64,000 nucleotides of DNA from NCBI GenBank assembly GCA_965247065.1, contig CBDFGN010000006.1, forward strand, positions 4,216,001 through 4,280,000, read 5' to 3'. The notes beneath the pieces are model-generated. The model was not told the origin of the DNA, did not search any database, and saw only the letters and a program-made list of their open reading frames with translations. The DNA comes from CBDFGN01 sp965247065. GTDB lineage: Bacteria; Bacteroidota; Bacteroidia; Cytophagales; Cyclobacteriaceae. Positions 1 to 8,577 of the stretch are shown in pieces; position 1 is the first letter of the stretch, and every line of letters begins with the position of its first letter. The position numbers were made by a program, and so were the translations under genes.

Positions 1-117
1 CTTTCAGTGCCGATCGGCTCCGGTCCTGGGGCCCTCGAGGAGAGGAATGAGCGTTTTTCCACCTTGAGGGAGCTAGTCAGATTTTTAGATAAAGAGTGGT
101 TCTTGCCCAAAGGGTAA
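1..117 (+). CDS. C-terminal end of an unidentified protein, cut by the window edge
   Basis: Frame 1 is open from the first base to a TAA at 115-117 and encodes 38 residues ending in WFLPKG. The composition (alternating charged and hydrophobic residues, an amphipathic stretch around STLRELVRFLD) looks like a normal protein C-terminus. No family can be recognised from so short a piece. The start lies outside the window. It is followed by about 230 bp without a convincing gene before the cupin gene. Confidence 0.35.
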   Translation, partial: LSVPIGSGPGALEERNERFSTLRELVRFLDKEWFLPKG

Positions 118-348
118 AGTGGAGGAGAAGGAGCAATTCATTATCAAGTCACTCCGATTCACCGGTTTAGATGCTGAGATTCAATTCCGCATCTAGTGGT
201 AAAACCCATCAGAAATGCGCAGGATGTTGAAGGTCCGTCCCCCGTCCCCCTCTACCTCCAACGTTGCTCCGTCAACCTCGCCCCTCATATCGGATTTTTC
301 TTCCACTGGGGTTCCAATAGTGCATAATTCCGTATTTTCGTTCTAACC

Positions 349-711
349 ATGAACAAGTACATACTCCAGAACGACCCCTTTAATGTCCCAACCGATGGCC
401 TGAAGCTCATCGAAGAACATTTTGGCAATGCCAGCAACCAATATCCCGATTGTAGTATATCCTATATGGAGGCGCCACCCCGATGGAAAGAACCTTTCCA
501 GAACCCTGAATTCGACGAATTCATCCTGCTGCTAAAAGGGAAGTTGATGGTAAACATCGATGGCGAAAAGCTACTGGTCAGGCGGGCAGAGTCTCTTCTG
601 GTTCGAAAAGGATTCCGGGTCCGTTTCTACAACCCGTTTGATGATCCGGCCAAGTTTTGGTCCATTTGCTTACCTCCGTTTACCCTTGATAATGTCCACC
701 GTGAGCCATAG
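349..711 (+). CDS. Small cupin-fold protein
   Basis: A 120-residue cytoplasmic protein without signal peptide. The middle carries a cupin-like beta-barrel pattern: EFDEFILLLKGKLMVNIDG resembles cupin motif 1 (acidic residue, hydrophobic strand, G, strand, G), followed by a strand with RKGFRVRFYNP and a final strand ending in CLPPF. Cupins of this size are single-domain proteins that bind a metal or small ligand. The usual His-x-His pair of motif 1 is not present, so metal binding is doubtful. Substrate unknown. It lies 75 bp upstream of fumC on the same strand and could be co-transcribed with it. A poor match to the promoter -7 element (TATTTTCG near 333) precedes it. Confidence 0.65.
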   Translation: MNKYILQNDPFNVPTDGLKLIEEHFGNASNQYPDCSISYMEAPPRWKEPFQNPEFDEFILLLKGKLMVNIDGEKLLVRRAESLLVRKGFRVRFYNPFDDPAKFWSICLPPFTLDNVHREP

Positions 712-786
712 AGGCCAGTATTTCTGGAGTTGTTTTAGTAAATTTACCTGTTCAAAGACGCCAAGAATGTTTAATGAATAATAAAT

Positions 787-2187
787 ATGGAACATAGACT
801 TGAGAACGATACCATGGGAGAGGTAGAGGTCCCCGCAGACAAGTATTGGGGGGCTCAAACCCAACGATCACTAGTTAATTTTGCTATTGGCGGTGATACA
901 ATGAGAATGCCTCGCGAGATCATAAATGCCTTCGCCATACTCAAAAAGGCGGCAGCCCAGGCTAATCAAGATCTTGGAGTTCTGGATCAGGAAAAAGCTC
1001 AATTAATTGGGCAGGTGTGCGATGAGATCCTGGCCGGCGAGTTAGACGATCAATTTCCTCTCAAGGTTTGGCAGACAGGATCCGGTACCCAGTCTAATAT
1101 GAACGTCAACGAGGTGATAGCCAACCGCGGCCACGTAAAATCCGGGGGCAGTTTGACCGATGAAAACAAGACCCTGCACCCGAATGATGATGTAAACAAA
1201 TCTCAATCCTCTAATGACACCTTTCCTACCGCCATGCACATTGCGGCTTACAAATTCCTGGTCGATGAGACAATTCCCAAAATCGAGAAGTTGCATGGCA
1301 CACTGGCGGGAAAGTCCAAATCATTTGCGAATGTCGTTAAGATTGGGCGGACCCACTTTATGGATGCCACACCTTTGACCCTGGGTAACGAGTTTTCCGG
1401 TTATGCGTCTCAAATTGAACACGGACTGAAGGCGCTGAAGAATACTTTTGGCCATTTGTCGGAACTGGCTCTGGGTGGTACGGCGGTTGGAACCGGCTTA
1501 AACACGCCTCCGGGGTATGATGTGAAAGTGGCTCAGAGGATTGCTGACATTTCGGGTCTGCCCTTTGTGACTGCCAGGAATAAATTCGAGTCTTTGGCGG
1601 CCCATGATGCCATAGTCGAAACTTCAGGAGCCTTACGGCAACTGGCTGTAAGCCTAATGAAGGTTGGCAATGACATCCGAATGTTGTCATCCGGCCCCCG
1701 GAGCGGAATCGGGGAAATAAAGATTCCTGAGAATGAACCTGGATCGTCCATAATGCCGGGGAAGGTTAATCCGACCCAGTGCGAAGCTCTGACGATGGTG
1801 TGCGCCCAGATCATTGGCCTGGATAATGCCACCGCCATCGGTGGAATGAACGGCCATTTCGAATTGAATGTGTTCAAGCCAATGATGATCTACAACTTGC
1901 TGACCGGCGCCCGTCTTCTCGGTGACGCCTGCGAATCATTTAATAACAATTGTGCCGTGGGCATCGAAGCCAATCTTGAGGTGATTGCAGATAAGCTGGA
2001 GAAATCGCTGATGTTGGTAACCGCCTTGAATACTCATATTGGTTATGAGAATGCCGCCAAGATCGCCAAGAAAGCCCACAAGGAGGGTACTACTTTGAGA
2101 GAGGCCGCGATAGAATTAGGACTACTTACGAATGAACAATTTGACCAGTGGGTAGACCCCACTAAGATGATAGGCAGCTTAAAATAG
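787..2187 (+). CDS. fumC: Class II fumarate hydratase
   Basis: Catalyses the reversible hydration of fumarate to L-malate in the TCA cycle; cytoplasmic homotetramer in the family. At 466 residues it has the normal class II length. The N-terminus (DTMGEVEVPADKYWGAQTQRS), the substrate-binding GSGTQSNMNVNEV segment, TH-containing GRTHFMDATPLTLG near residue 186 and the fumarase/aspartase signature GSSIMPGKVNP near residue 318 are all present and intact. GSGTQSNMN rather than the aspartase version, with the overall sequence, favours fumarase over aspartate ammonia-lyase. Being oxygen-stable (no Fe-S cluster), it fits an aerobic marine or freshwater lifestyle. Start ATG 787 is the first in frame. 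Confidence 0.95.
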   Translation: MEHRLENDTMGEVEVPADKYWGAQTQRSLVNFAIGGDTMRMPREIINAFAILKKAAAQANQDLGVLDQEKAQLIGQVCDEILAGELDDQFPLKVWQTGSGTQSNMNVNEVIANRGHVKSGGSLTDENKTLHPNDDVNKSQSSNDTFPTAMHIAAYKFLVDETIPKIEKLHGTLAGKSKSFANVVKIGRTHFMDATPLTLGNEFSGYASQIEHGLKALKNTFGHLSELALGGTAVGTGLNTPPGYDVKVAQRIADISGLPFVTARNKFESLAAHDAIVETSGALRQLAVSLMKVGNDIRMLSSGPRSGIGEIKIPENEPGSSIMPGKVNPTQCEALTMVCAQIIGLDNATAIGGMNGHFELNVFKPMMIYNLLTGARLLGDACESFNNNCAVGIEANLEVIADKLEKSLMLVTALNTHIGYENAAKIAKKAHKEGTTLREAAIELGLLTNEQFDQWVDPTKMIGSLK

Positions 2188-2198
2188 TACAATTTCAA

Positions 2199-2230
2199 TT
2201 GACTTTATTCAAGTTTCCTTTGTACATTTG
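2199..2230 (+). promoter_or_regulatory. Bacteroidota-type promoter for the SPOR-domain gene
   Basis: TTG at 2199-2201 (-33 element) is followed after 21 bp by TACATTTG at 2223-2230, an exact match to the Bacteroidota -7 consensus TANNTTTG. The known consensus spacing is 19-21 bp. It lies directly after the fumC stop and 23 bp ahead of the ATG at 2254, so the 5' leader would be short. It suggests that the downstream gene is transcribed independently of fumC. Confidence 0.6.
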
Positions 2231-2253
2231 GAACAGATCAAACTCAAAATCCC

Positions 2254-2874
2254 ATGAAGGCTAGACTATCTTTGTTGCTTTTGATCAGCTTAGTATTTGG
2301 ATTGAATGTTGCCCAGGCCCAACTGTCGAAAGCAGAAAAAAAGGTTTGGAAGACTAAAGCAAAGGGATACAAGAAGTATCCGGAAACTCTCAAGGCGTAT
2401 ACTGAGGAGCATGACGCGTTGAGGAGTAGAGTTACCAGTTTAAACAATCAATTGAAAGCCCTACAGGCCAAATTTGGAGAAAAAGACGAGCGGATAGAGC
2501 AACTGACCGAGGAGAATGAGAATATGAAAGCCGAATTGGCTTCCGCCAAACGCAAAGTACAGCAGTTAATGGCTCAACCCAAACCAGTCGCCAAGGGTGA
2601 CGACGTGACCGGGTTGGTTTTCAAGGTTCAAATTGGGGCCTTTAACGAAGACAATCGATTGACCGAGTACGCCGAAAATCAGAAAAACTTTGCCGAGGAC
2701 AAAGGCGAGGATCCTTATACCAAATATACTCTGGGAGTCTTCAGGGATTACTGGGAGGCCGATAAGTTCAAAAAGTACCTTCGATCTATGGGAGTGAAGC
2801 AAGCCTGGATTGTGTCGTACAAAGATGGCACCCGCGTACCGATTAAGGACGTGCTGGAAGGAATTATTCAATAG
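2254..2874 (+). CDS. Secreted coiled-coil protein with C-terminal SPOR-like domain
   Basis: 206 residues. A signal peptide (MKARLSLLLLISLVFG, cleavage after AQA near residue 23) directs it to the periplasm. Residues about 50-110 form a coiled coil rich in Glu/Lys/Leu heptads (SRVTSLNNQLKALQAKFGEK and beyond). The C-terminal 75 residues (VFKVQIGAFNEDN through GVKQAWIVSYKDG) match the pattern of SPOR or SPOR-like repeats, which in other bacteria bind denuded peptidoglycan strands. Similar Cytophagales proteins are often labelled ezrin/radixin/moesin-like because of the coiled coil. It has its own promoter and a terminator behind it, so it is probably monocistronic. Exact role unknown. Confidence 0.75.
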   Translation: MKARLSLLLLISLVFGLNVAQAQLSKAEKKVWKTKAKGYKKYPETLKAYTEEHDALRSRVTSLNNQLKALQAKFGEKDERIEQLTEENENMKAELASAKRKVQQLMAQPKPVAKGDDVTGLVFKVQIGAFNEDNRLTEYAENQKNFAEDKGEDPYTKYTLGVFRDYWEADKFKKYLRSMGVKQAWIVSYKDGTRVPIKDVLEGIIQ

Positions 2875-2900
2875 ACAAGACCAAAGTCTTCTTAACCAAG

Positions 2901-2933
2901 GAGCAGCATTCAAACGGATGTTGCTCTTTTTTT
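2901..2933 (+). terminator. Rho-independent terminator
   Basis: Stem GAGCAGCAT / ATGTTGCTC (one G-T pair) with loop TCAAACGG, directly followed by seven T. It lies 27 bp after the stop of the SPOR-domain gene and separates it from recJ. Confidence 0.75.
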
Positions 2934-2990
2934 GGGTACATTTTCGGTCCGTCCGCAATTAACAATAGGAATTGTTTACTTTTAAATGGT

Positions 2991-4697
2991 ATGGACAAAA
3001 GGTGGGTATCTGTCCCCGGGGCGGATAGCAAACTAGTTTCGAGCTTAGCGGCCTCGTTGAATATCAACCTGGTTCTTGCGGCATTGCTAGCCCAGCGGGG
3101 TATCAAGGACTTGGAGGACGCCCGCGCATATTTTCGACCTTCACTGGATCAGCTTCACGACCCCTTTTTGATGAAAGACATGAATCACGCCGTGGAGCGT
3201 TTGGACCAGGCGGTTTCATCCGGAGAAAAGATCTTAGTATACGGCGATTATGATGTTGACGGCACAACCGCTGTAGCCTTAGCTTATTCATTTCTCAGGG
3301 ACTACACCTCCAACATCGACTTCTATATCCCGGACCGGTACACCGAAGGTTATGGAATATCAGCCCAGGGGGTCAACTGGGCTAGTGAGAACGGCTTCTC
3401 CCTGGTGATCGCCCTTGATTGCGGCATCAAAGCTTTTCAATTGGTGGAGTTGGCCCAATCCTTGGGCATAGATTTCATAATCTGCGACCACCACCGGCCA
3501 GGAAGCAAGCTTCCTCCCGCGGAGGCCATTTTGGATCCTCAACAAGAGGATTGCTCCTATCCCTATCCAGAACTTTGCGGGTGCGGAGTGGGTTTCAAAT
3601 TAATCCAGGCATTCTGTATCAAGCGGGATATAGAGTTGAATAAACTTTACCGATTCCTTGATCTGGTAGCGGTCAGCATTTCTTCTGACCTGGTCCTGAT
3701 GACCGGCGAAAATCGGATATTGTCCTACTTCGGTTTGAGGAAGCTGAATGCAGAGCCCCTGCCCGGTTTGGAAGCCCTAAAGAGGGTTAGTCGGCAAAGA
3801 AAAGAAGTTGATTCAACCGGGATAGTTTTTGGGATCGGTCCAAGAATAAATGCCGCGGGGCGAATAAAGCATGCCAGGGCCGCGGTGCAGCTTCTAATTA
3901 GCCAGCGGCGAGAACAGGCAGCGGATCTGGCCAATCAGGTGGACGACGATAATATGACCCGAAGGGATTACGACTCCACCACTACCGATGAAGCTCTTGG
4001 GATCATTGAATCAGACGAAGATCTTAAAATGGCTAAGACAACCGTACTGTATAAACCCGATTGGCATAAGGGAGTGATCGGCATCGTGGCCTCCCGATGC
4101 ATCGAGAGGTATTATCGGCCGACAATTATCCTTGCCGGATCCAACGGAAAGATTACAGGCTCAGCCCGATCCATTGAAGGCTTTGACATTTACCAGGCAT
4201 TAACCCAGTGCTCTGATCTTCTGGAACATTTTGGTGGCCATAAATATGCTGCTGGCATGACTCTTGATCCAGATAAGCTATCCGATTTCAAAAAGAGGTT
4301 TGAGCGGATCGTTTCTCAGCAGATCACCGAAGAATTGCTAACTCCTAGGATCAGTGTGGATCACGAGGTGAACTTTGATCGATTAAATTATAAGTTTTAC
4401 AAAATTCTAAAACAGATGGCCCCTTTTGGCCCGGGAAATATGGATCCAGTTTTTGTTTCCGAAAATGTGTACGTGGCCAAAACACCAAGAATTATTAAGG
4501 AGAAGCATTTAAAATGCTTTTTAAAACAGCATGGTAATGCCAACGAACTGGAGGCCATCGGCTTTGGAATGGCCGGTTTTCACCCCAGGTTAAGTGATAA
4601 GGGGCCGTTCAAAATTGCCTTCAATTTGGGGGAGAACGAGTTTATGGAGCACAAATCTTTAATTCTGGTGCTAAAGGATATGAAATTCATTAGTTAG
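2991..4697 (+). CDS. recJ: Single-stranded-DNA-specific exonuclease RecJ
   Basis: 5'-3' ssDNA exonuclease of recombinational and mismatch repair. At 568 residues it has the usual length. The DHH phosphoesterase core is clear: YGDYDVDGTTAVALAY near residue 83, a catalytic Asp in ALDCGIKA, and the DHH triad in ICDHHRPG near residue 164. The DHHA1 part contains the GGHKYAAGMTL motif near residue 414, and the C-terminal OB-like RecJ domain closes with KIAFNLGENEF. It is followed by lptB after 31 bp, probably in one transcription unit with lptB and the GH3 gene. Confidence 0.93.
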   Translation: MDKRWVSVPGADSKLVSSLAASLNINLVLAALLAQRGIKDLEDARAYFRPSLDQLHDPFLMKDMNHAVERLDQAVSSGEKILVYGDYDVDGTTAVALAYSFLRDYTSNIDFYIPDRYTEGYGISAQGVNWASENGFSLVIALDCGIKAFQLVELAQSLGIDFIICDHHRPGSKLPPAEAILDPQQEDCSYPYPELCGCGVGFKLIQAFCIKRDIELNKLYRFLDLVAVSISSDLVLMTGENRILSYFGLRKLNAEPLPGLEALKRVSRQRKEVDSTGIVFGIGPRINAAGRIKHARAAVQLLISQRREQAADLANQVDDDNMTRRDYDSTTTDEALGIIESDEDLKMAKTTVLYKPDWHKGVIGIVASRCIERYYRPTIILAGSNGKITGSARSIEGFDIYQALTQCSDLLEHFGGHKYAAGMTLDPDKLSDFKKRFERIVSQQITEELLTPRISVDHEVNFDRLNYKFYKILKQMAPFGPGNMDPVFVSENVYVAKTPRIIKEKHLKCFLKQHGNANELEAIGFGMAGFHPRLSDKGPFKIAFNLGENEFMEHKSLILVLKDMKFIS

Positions 4698-4728
4698 TTT
4701 TGGGCCAAAGCCGCTGTTGAAGAGAACT

Positions 4729-5466
4729 ATGGGAACGATCCTCAGGGCAGAGAACCTGGTGAAGAAGTATAAGAAGAGGCTGGTTGTAAACCACATTGAG
4801 GTAAAAGTGGAACAAGGAGAGATTGTGGGCTTGCTGGGCCCTAATGGGGCTGGAAAGACTACCACTTTCTATATGATCGTGGGACTGATAAAGCCCAATG
4901 AAGGTCGCATTTTCCTGAACGACGAGAATATTACATCTCTTCCCATGTACAAGCGGGCTAAAAGAGGAATCGGGTACCTGGCCCAGGAGCCTTCAGTCTT
5001 TCGCCAACTTACTGTAGAGGAGAACATAATGGGGGTTCTGGAAATGACCAATCTATCCAGGACCGCCAGAAAGGAAAAAACTGAACTGCTGCTGGAGGAA
5101 TTTAGCCTGACGCATGTTCGCAAAAGTCTTGGAATTGTCTTATCCGGGGGTGAGCGCAGGAGAACTGAGATTGCCAGGGCATTATCGGTTGATCCCAACT
5201 TCATTCTTCTAGATGAGCCATTTGCAGGGGTAGATCCGATCGCGGTTGAAGATATTCAATCCATCGTGGCCAAGTTGAAAGAAAAGAATATTGGGATCCT
5301 CATCACCGACCATAATGTGAGCGAAACCTTATCTATAACCGATAGGGCCTATCTGATGTTTGAAGGAAGACTGCTCAAGGAGGGCACGGCAGAGGAATTG
5401 GCTAGTGACGAACAGGTACGGCGAGTATATTTGGGCAAGCACTTTGAACTTAAGAGAAAGATATAA
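4729..5466 (+). CDS. lptB: LPS export ABC transporter ATP-binding protein LptB
   Basis: Cytoplasmic ATPase of the LptB2FG complex that extracts lipopolysaccharide from the inner membrane. 245 residues. Walker A GPNGAGKTT near residue 37, Q-loop in GYLAQEPSVFRQ, ABC signature LSGGERRRTEIARAL near residue 137 (the ERRR form is typical of LptB), Walker B FILLDEPFAGVDP and switch histidine in ITDHN near residue 191. The reading frame stays open upstream to a TTG at 4717, but ATG 4729 is preferred: GAAGAG at 4719-4724 sits at ribosome-binding distance and the family begins shortly before the ILRAENLVK strand. The partner permeases lptF/lptG are not in the window. Confidence 0.93.
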   Translation: MGTILRAENLVKKYKKRLVVNHIEVKVEQGEIVGLLGPNGAGKTTTFYMIVGLIKPNEGRIFLNDENITSLPMYKRAKRGIGYLAQEPSVFRQLTVEENIMGVLEMTNLSRTARKEKTELLLEEFSLTHVRKSLGIVLSGGERRRTEIARALSVDPNFILLDEPFAGVDPIAVEDIQSIVAKLKEKNIGILITDHNVSETLSITDRAYLMFEGRLLKEGTAEELASDEQVRRVYLGKHFELKRKI

Positions 5467-5487
5467 TATATTCTTGGTGCAATTGCG

Positions 5488-7014
5488 ATGGGACTTTTCA
5501 ATTCCATAGTTACCGGGGTGTTAAGGCGACGAATGTCGCAAATAGAGGCCTTTGTCCAGAACCCGCACCAAATTCAGGCTGAATGCCTCAAGAGGCTGAT
5601 AAATCAGGCCCGCGACACAGTATTTGGCAGAGAGCGCGGATTCAATTGCATTTCATCTCCGGAGGTTTTCAAGAATCAGGTCGAATTAAGTACCTACGAG
5701 CAATTGTTCCCTTACATTGAGCGGGTAATGAAAGGGGAACAGGGCGTTCTGTGGCCTTCCAAGGTAAAATGGTTTGCCAAATCTTCAGGGACGACAAATG
5801 CACGGTCTAAGTTTATCCCGGTCACACCGGAGTCGCTGAGGGATTGCCATTACAAAGCCGGCAAGGACCTGATCGGCCTATACATCAATAACTATCCCGA
5901 CACCAGGATGTTCGATGGCAAATCACTGGCCATAGGTGGAAGTCATCAATTGAACGATATGGACCGGCAAGGAAAGTCCCGGTACGGTGATGTTTCTGCC
6001 GTTATTATGGCGAACCTGCCTTGGTGGGCAGAATACGTTCGAACTCCCTCTTTGGAATTGGCACTTATGGACGAATGGGAAGAGAAAATAGGAAGAATGG
6101 CCCAAATCGTTTCCCAGCGGGACGTCACCAGCTTGCAGGGGGTACCTACCTGGACTGTGGTTTTGTTAAAGCGAATATTGGAAATAAGAGGTGCGGAGCA
6201 TGTTCTGCAGGTCTGGCCTAATCTGGAGGTGTTTGTTCATGGAGCAGTCGCTTTTCAGCCCTATGAATCGGTGTTCAGAACCTTGCTCCCATCGGCAGAC
6301 ATGAGGTACATGGAGGCGTACAACGCTAGTGAAGGATTTTTCGGAATTCAGGATCAAATTGGCTCCAAGGATATGCTCTTGATGCTGGACTACGGTATCT
6401 ACTACGAGTTCATTCCATTGGAAGAGATTGAAAAGGTCTCGCCCCGGACCCTGGAACTTGGAGAAGTTGAACCGGGAGAGACCTATGAGCTGGTAGTGTC
6501 GACTAATGGTGGACTATGGCGATACCGAATTGGGGACACTATTAAATTCACGTCGATCAATCCTTATCGAATAAGAATTACCGGAAGGACCAAGCACTTC
6601 ATAAATGCTTTTGGTGAAGAGGTCGTAATAGAAAATGCTGATCATGCCATCACCCGGGCCTGTTACGAGACTGCATCCAGGGTAAGGGACTTCACTGCCG
6701 CCCCACGATATATGGACGGCACCAACAAAGGAGGGCATGAATGGTTGATAGAATTCGAACGGGAGCCATCAGACATTGCGATGTTTTCTGATATTCTAGA
6801 CAGGGCGCTCCGGGAGGTTAATTCCGATTATGATGCCAAGCGATATAAGGACATTGCCCTGGAACCGCCCATTGTCCACAGCTTAGCCCAGGGGACTTTT
6901 TATTATTGGATGAAGCTTAGAGGCAAATTGGGCGGCCAGAATAAAGTCCCCCGATTGTCTAATTCCCGAGAATTCGTGGATGACATCCTGGGCCTGGTTC
7001 CTCAGACAACTTAA
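5488..7014 (+). CDS. GH3 family acyl-adenylate-forming protein
   Basis: 508 residues with the architecture of the GH3 family (plant acyl-acid amido synthetases and their bacterial homologues), part of the ANL adenylating superfamily. Visible motifs: SSGTTNARSKFIPVT near residue 99 (ATP/phosphate-binding loop with the S/T-rich SSGTT), YNASEGFFGIQ near residue 277 (adenine-binding segment with the conserved Y-x-A/S-x-E-G pattern), and the YELVVSTNGGLWRYRIGDT hinge region. The substrate of bacterial GH3 proteins is not established; a carboxylic acid is adenylated and possibly conjugated to an amino acid. It sits 21 bp after lptB, a linkage I recall from other Bacteroidota, which makes a lipid or envelope role an inference worth testing. 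Its 3' end overlaps the convergent hemerythrin gene by 4 bp. Confidence 0.85.
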   Translation: MGLFNSIVTGVLRRRMSQIEAFVQNPHQIQAECLKRLINQARDTVFGRERGFNCISSPEVFKNQVELSTYEQLFPYIERVMKGEQGVLWPSKVKWFAKSSGTTNARSKFIPVTPESLRDCHYKAGKDLIGLYINNYPDTRMFDGKSLAIGGSHQLNDMDRQGKSRYGDVSAVIMANLPWWAEYVRTPSLELALMDEWEEKIGRMAQIVSQRDVTSLQGVPTWTVVLLKRILEIRGAEHVLQVWPNLEVFVHGAVAFQPYESVFRTLLPSADMRYMEAYNASEGFFGIQDQIGSKDMLLMLDYGIYYEFIPLEEIEKVSPRTLELGEVEPGETYELVVSTNGGLWRYRIGDTIKFTSINPYRIRITGRTKHFINAFGEEVVIENADHAITRACYETASRVRDFTAAPRYMDGTNKGGHEWLIEFEREPSDIAMFSDILDRALREVNSDYDAKRYKDIALEPPIVHSLAQGTFYYWMKLRGKLGGQNKVPRLSNSREFVDDILGLVPQTT

Positions 7015-7445
7015 AGTTTACCGGAAAGCTGGTCCAAATCTTTTGGCGACAGGGCCTTCTGGACGAGTTCGAACAAATCACGCTCCTCGGTGCGAACGTG
7101 TCGATCGATACTAATACCCAATGAATCCATGTCGTCCGCGCCAAAAACTGAGTCCTTCATTTTCCTGAAGACCATATCGATATTTAAATGTTCTTCCTGC
7201 AGATGATCCAGTAAAAGATCTATTTCAGTGGTTCGATTTCGAATGTTTGGGAAAAGCAATCTCTCTTCCCGGGCTTCATGGGGTTTAAGGAGGTTCTCGT
7301 ATTTGTCCAGTGCATATTGCCTTTTGCCAATAATATCAGTAGGCAACCGCTTATACGGAGGGGAGCTCTTCTTCAATATTTGAGCCAGGATCAGGATCCG
7401 GTGATGATCCGAGGAGTAGGGCACCAGGCAAGGATGCCTCTTCAT
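7011..7445 (-). CDS. Hemerythrin HHE-domain protein
   Basis: 144 residues, all-alpha, no signal peptide. The ligand pattern of a hemerythrin-like di-iron site is visible: SSDHHRI near residue 11, H and EE in KPHEAREERLLFP, EEHLNIDMVF, and HVRTEERDLFELV toward the C-terminus. Such proteins bind O2 or NO or respond to redox state through a diiron centre. It is the last gene of a three-gene minus-strand operon with a redoxin (20 bp upstream) and a TlpA-like thioredoxin. The operon suggests a role in coping with oxygen or oxidants; this is inference from context. Confidence 0.8.
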   Translation of the reverse strand: MKRHPCLVPYSSDHHRILILAQILKKSSPPYKRLPTDIIGKRQYALDKYENLLKPHEAREERLLFPNIRNRTTEIDLLLDHLQEEHLNIDMVFRKMKDSVFGADDMDSLGISIDRHVRTEERDLFELVQKALSPKDLDQLSGKL

Positions 7446-7464
7446 TGCGACAGTTTCGGCCCTG

Positions 7465-8088
7465 CTAGGATTTCCATTTTATTGAGCAGCCAATCCCCTT
7501 GGTAAATGGCTCTCCAACCTCACGATCATTTAGCAGGTCGTCAATCGCATGTTCCACGTAGGTCTTTTTTACCGCCGTGGCATCGCTGTAGTTGTCATCA
7601 ATGGCGCCGATGTATTTCACCCTCAGGGCAGTGCCTTCCTTTGCCAACAAAAAGACATGAGGGGTGTACTTTGCTCCATACGCCCGGGCAATTTCCTGGG
7701 TTTCGTCTATCAGATACGGGAATTTGAACCTCTTTTCCTTAGCCCTTTTTTGCATCTTTTCGAATGAATCTTCCGGCTTACGGTCCGGATCATTGGGATT
7801 GATAGCCAGCACGGGAAAGCCCTTTGGTTCATAGTTTTGATGGAGCTCCTTGATTCGCTCCTCGTACATTTTGGAATATGGGCAACTGTTGCAGGTGAAT
7901 ATGACCGCAAAGCCTTTGGCTTGAGGATAATCGTCAGGGGAGACCTTTTGGCCATCGACATTCTTCAGGCTAAACCCCGTTGCTATATCGCCGACCCGGT
8001 AGCCGGCTTCTTGAGGGGCATTCCCAATTAACCACAAAGAGATTAATGCCAAAATAATGCCTAGAGGCAGGTACCTTAGTTTTTTCAT
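7465..8088 (-). CDS. Membrane-anchored redoxin / thioredoxin-like protein
   Basis: 207 residues. An N-terminal hydrophobic segment (LPLGIILALISLWLIG) acts as signal peptide or anchor, placing the domain in the periplasm. The thioredoxin-fold domain starts with GDIATGFSLKNVDG (AhpC/TSA-redoxin type) and has the active site CNSCPYS near residue 71 and the cis-Pro loop in YGAKYTPHVFLL. The C-terminus ends GIGCSIKWKS, a third cysteine typical of a Bacteroidota redoxin subfamily. It is 9 bp downstream of the TlpA-like gene and 19 bp upstream of the hemerythrin gene. Likely a periplasmic thiol peroxidase or disulfide reductase; electron donor unknown. Confidence 0.82.
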   Translation of the reverse strand: MKKLRYLPLGIILALISLWLIGNAPQEAGYRVGDIATGFSLKNVDGQKVSPDDYPQAKGFAVIFTCNSCPYSKMYEERIKELHQNYEPKGFPVLAINPNDPDRKPEDSFEKMQKRAKEKRFKFPYLIDETQEIARAYGAKYTPHVFLLAKEGTALRVKYIGAIDDNYSDATAVKKTYVEHAIDDLLNDREVGEPFTKGIGCSIKWKS

Positions 8089-8097
8089 GATGCGTGT

Positions 8098-8577
8098 TTA
8101 GTTGGTGACCTCATTGATAACTTGTTGCAATTCTCCTTCTTGGAACTGCTTTTCGAAAAAATGTTTTTTGCCAACACTGTTCAGAACCAGGGTCGCTGGA
8201 ATCGCCCCTGACCATCGAGTGTCAATCTTATCAATGAAAGAGTTAAAATCAGTTTCATCTAATAGCTTGACTTCCGAGCGTATTCCCCTGGAGGTCACAA
8301 AGGGTATCAGTTTCGAGTCAAGCTGGCTCCTAAAATCCAGGCTAATCAAGTAAACCTTGACTTCGCTGGGGTCGTGGTCTCGAGTTACTGCCTCAAATTG
8401 AGGAAGTTCTTCCAAGCAGGGTTTGCACCACGTCGCCCAGAAATTAAAGATCAGGATCTGATCGGTGGGTTGGTGGATCAGTGATTCCAATTGATGGAAT
8501 TTGATCACTTCAACCTCCTGTGCCTTGCTCACATATACCAGAAGTAGCAGCATAAGAAGATTCCAACTCCGCATCAT
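8098..8577 (-). CDS. TlpA/ResA-like periplasmic thioredoxin
   Basis: About 160 residues. Signal peptide MRSWNLLMLLLLVYVSKAQ, then a thioredoxin fold with NFWATWCKPCLEELPQFEAV (WCxxC active site CKPC) and the cis-Pro loop GAIPATLVLNS. TlpA/ResA proteins reduce disulfides in the periplasm, often for cytochrome maturation. The frame is open further upstream to an ATG at 8613, but the two adjacent ATGs at 8577 and 8574 place the signal peptide directly at the N-terminus and are preferred. First gene of the thioredoxin-redoxin-hemerythrin operon. Confidence 0.8.
   Translation of the reverse strand: MMRSWNLLMLLLLVYVSKAQEVEVIKFHQLESLIHQPTDQILIFNFWATWCKPCLEELPQFEAVTRDHDPSEVKVYLISLDFRSQLDSKLIPFVTSRGIRSEVKLLDETDFNSFIDKIDTRWSGAIPATLVLNSVGKKHFFEKQFQEGELQQVINEVTN

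Noticed and set aside
118..348. Minus-strand open stretch reading SDMRGEVDGATLEVEGDGGR
   Set aside because: Looks protein-like but is only about 50 codons, has no proper start and is closed by a stop upstream; no family match.
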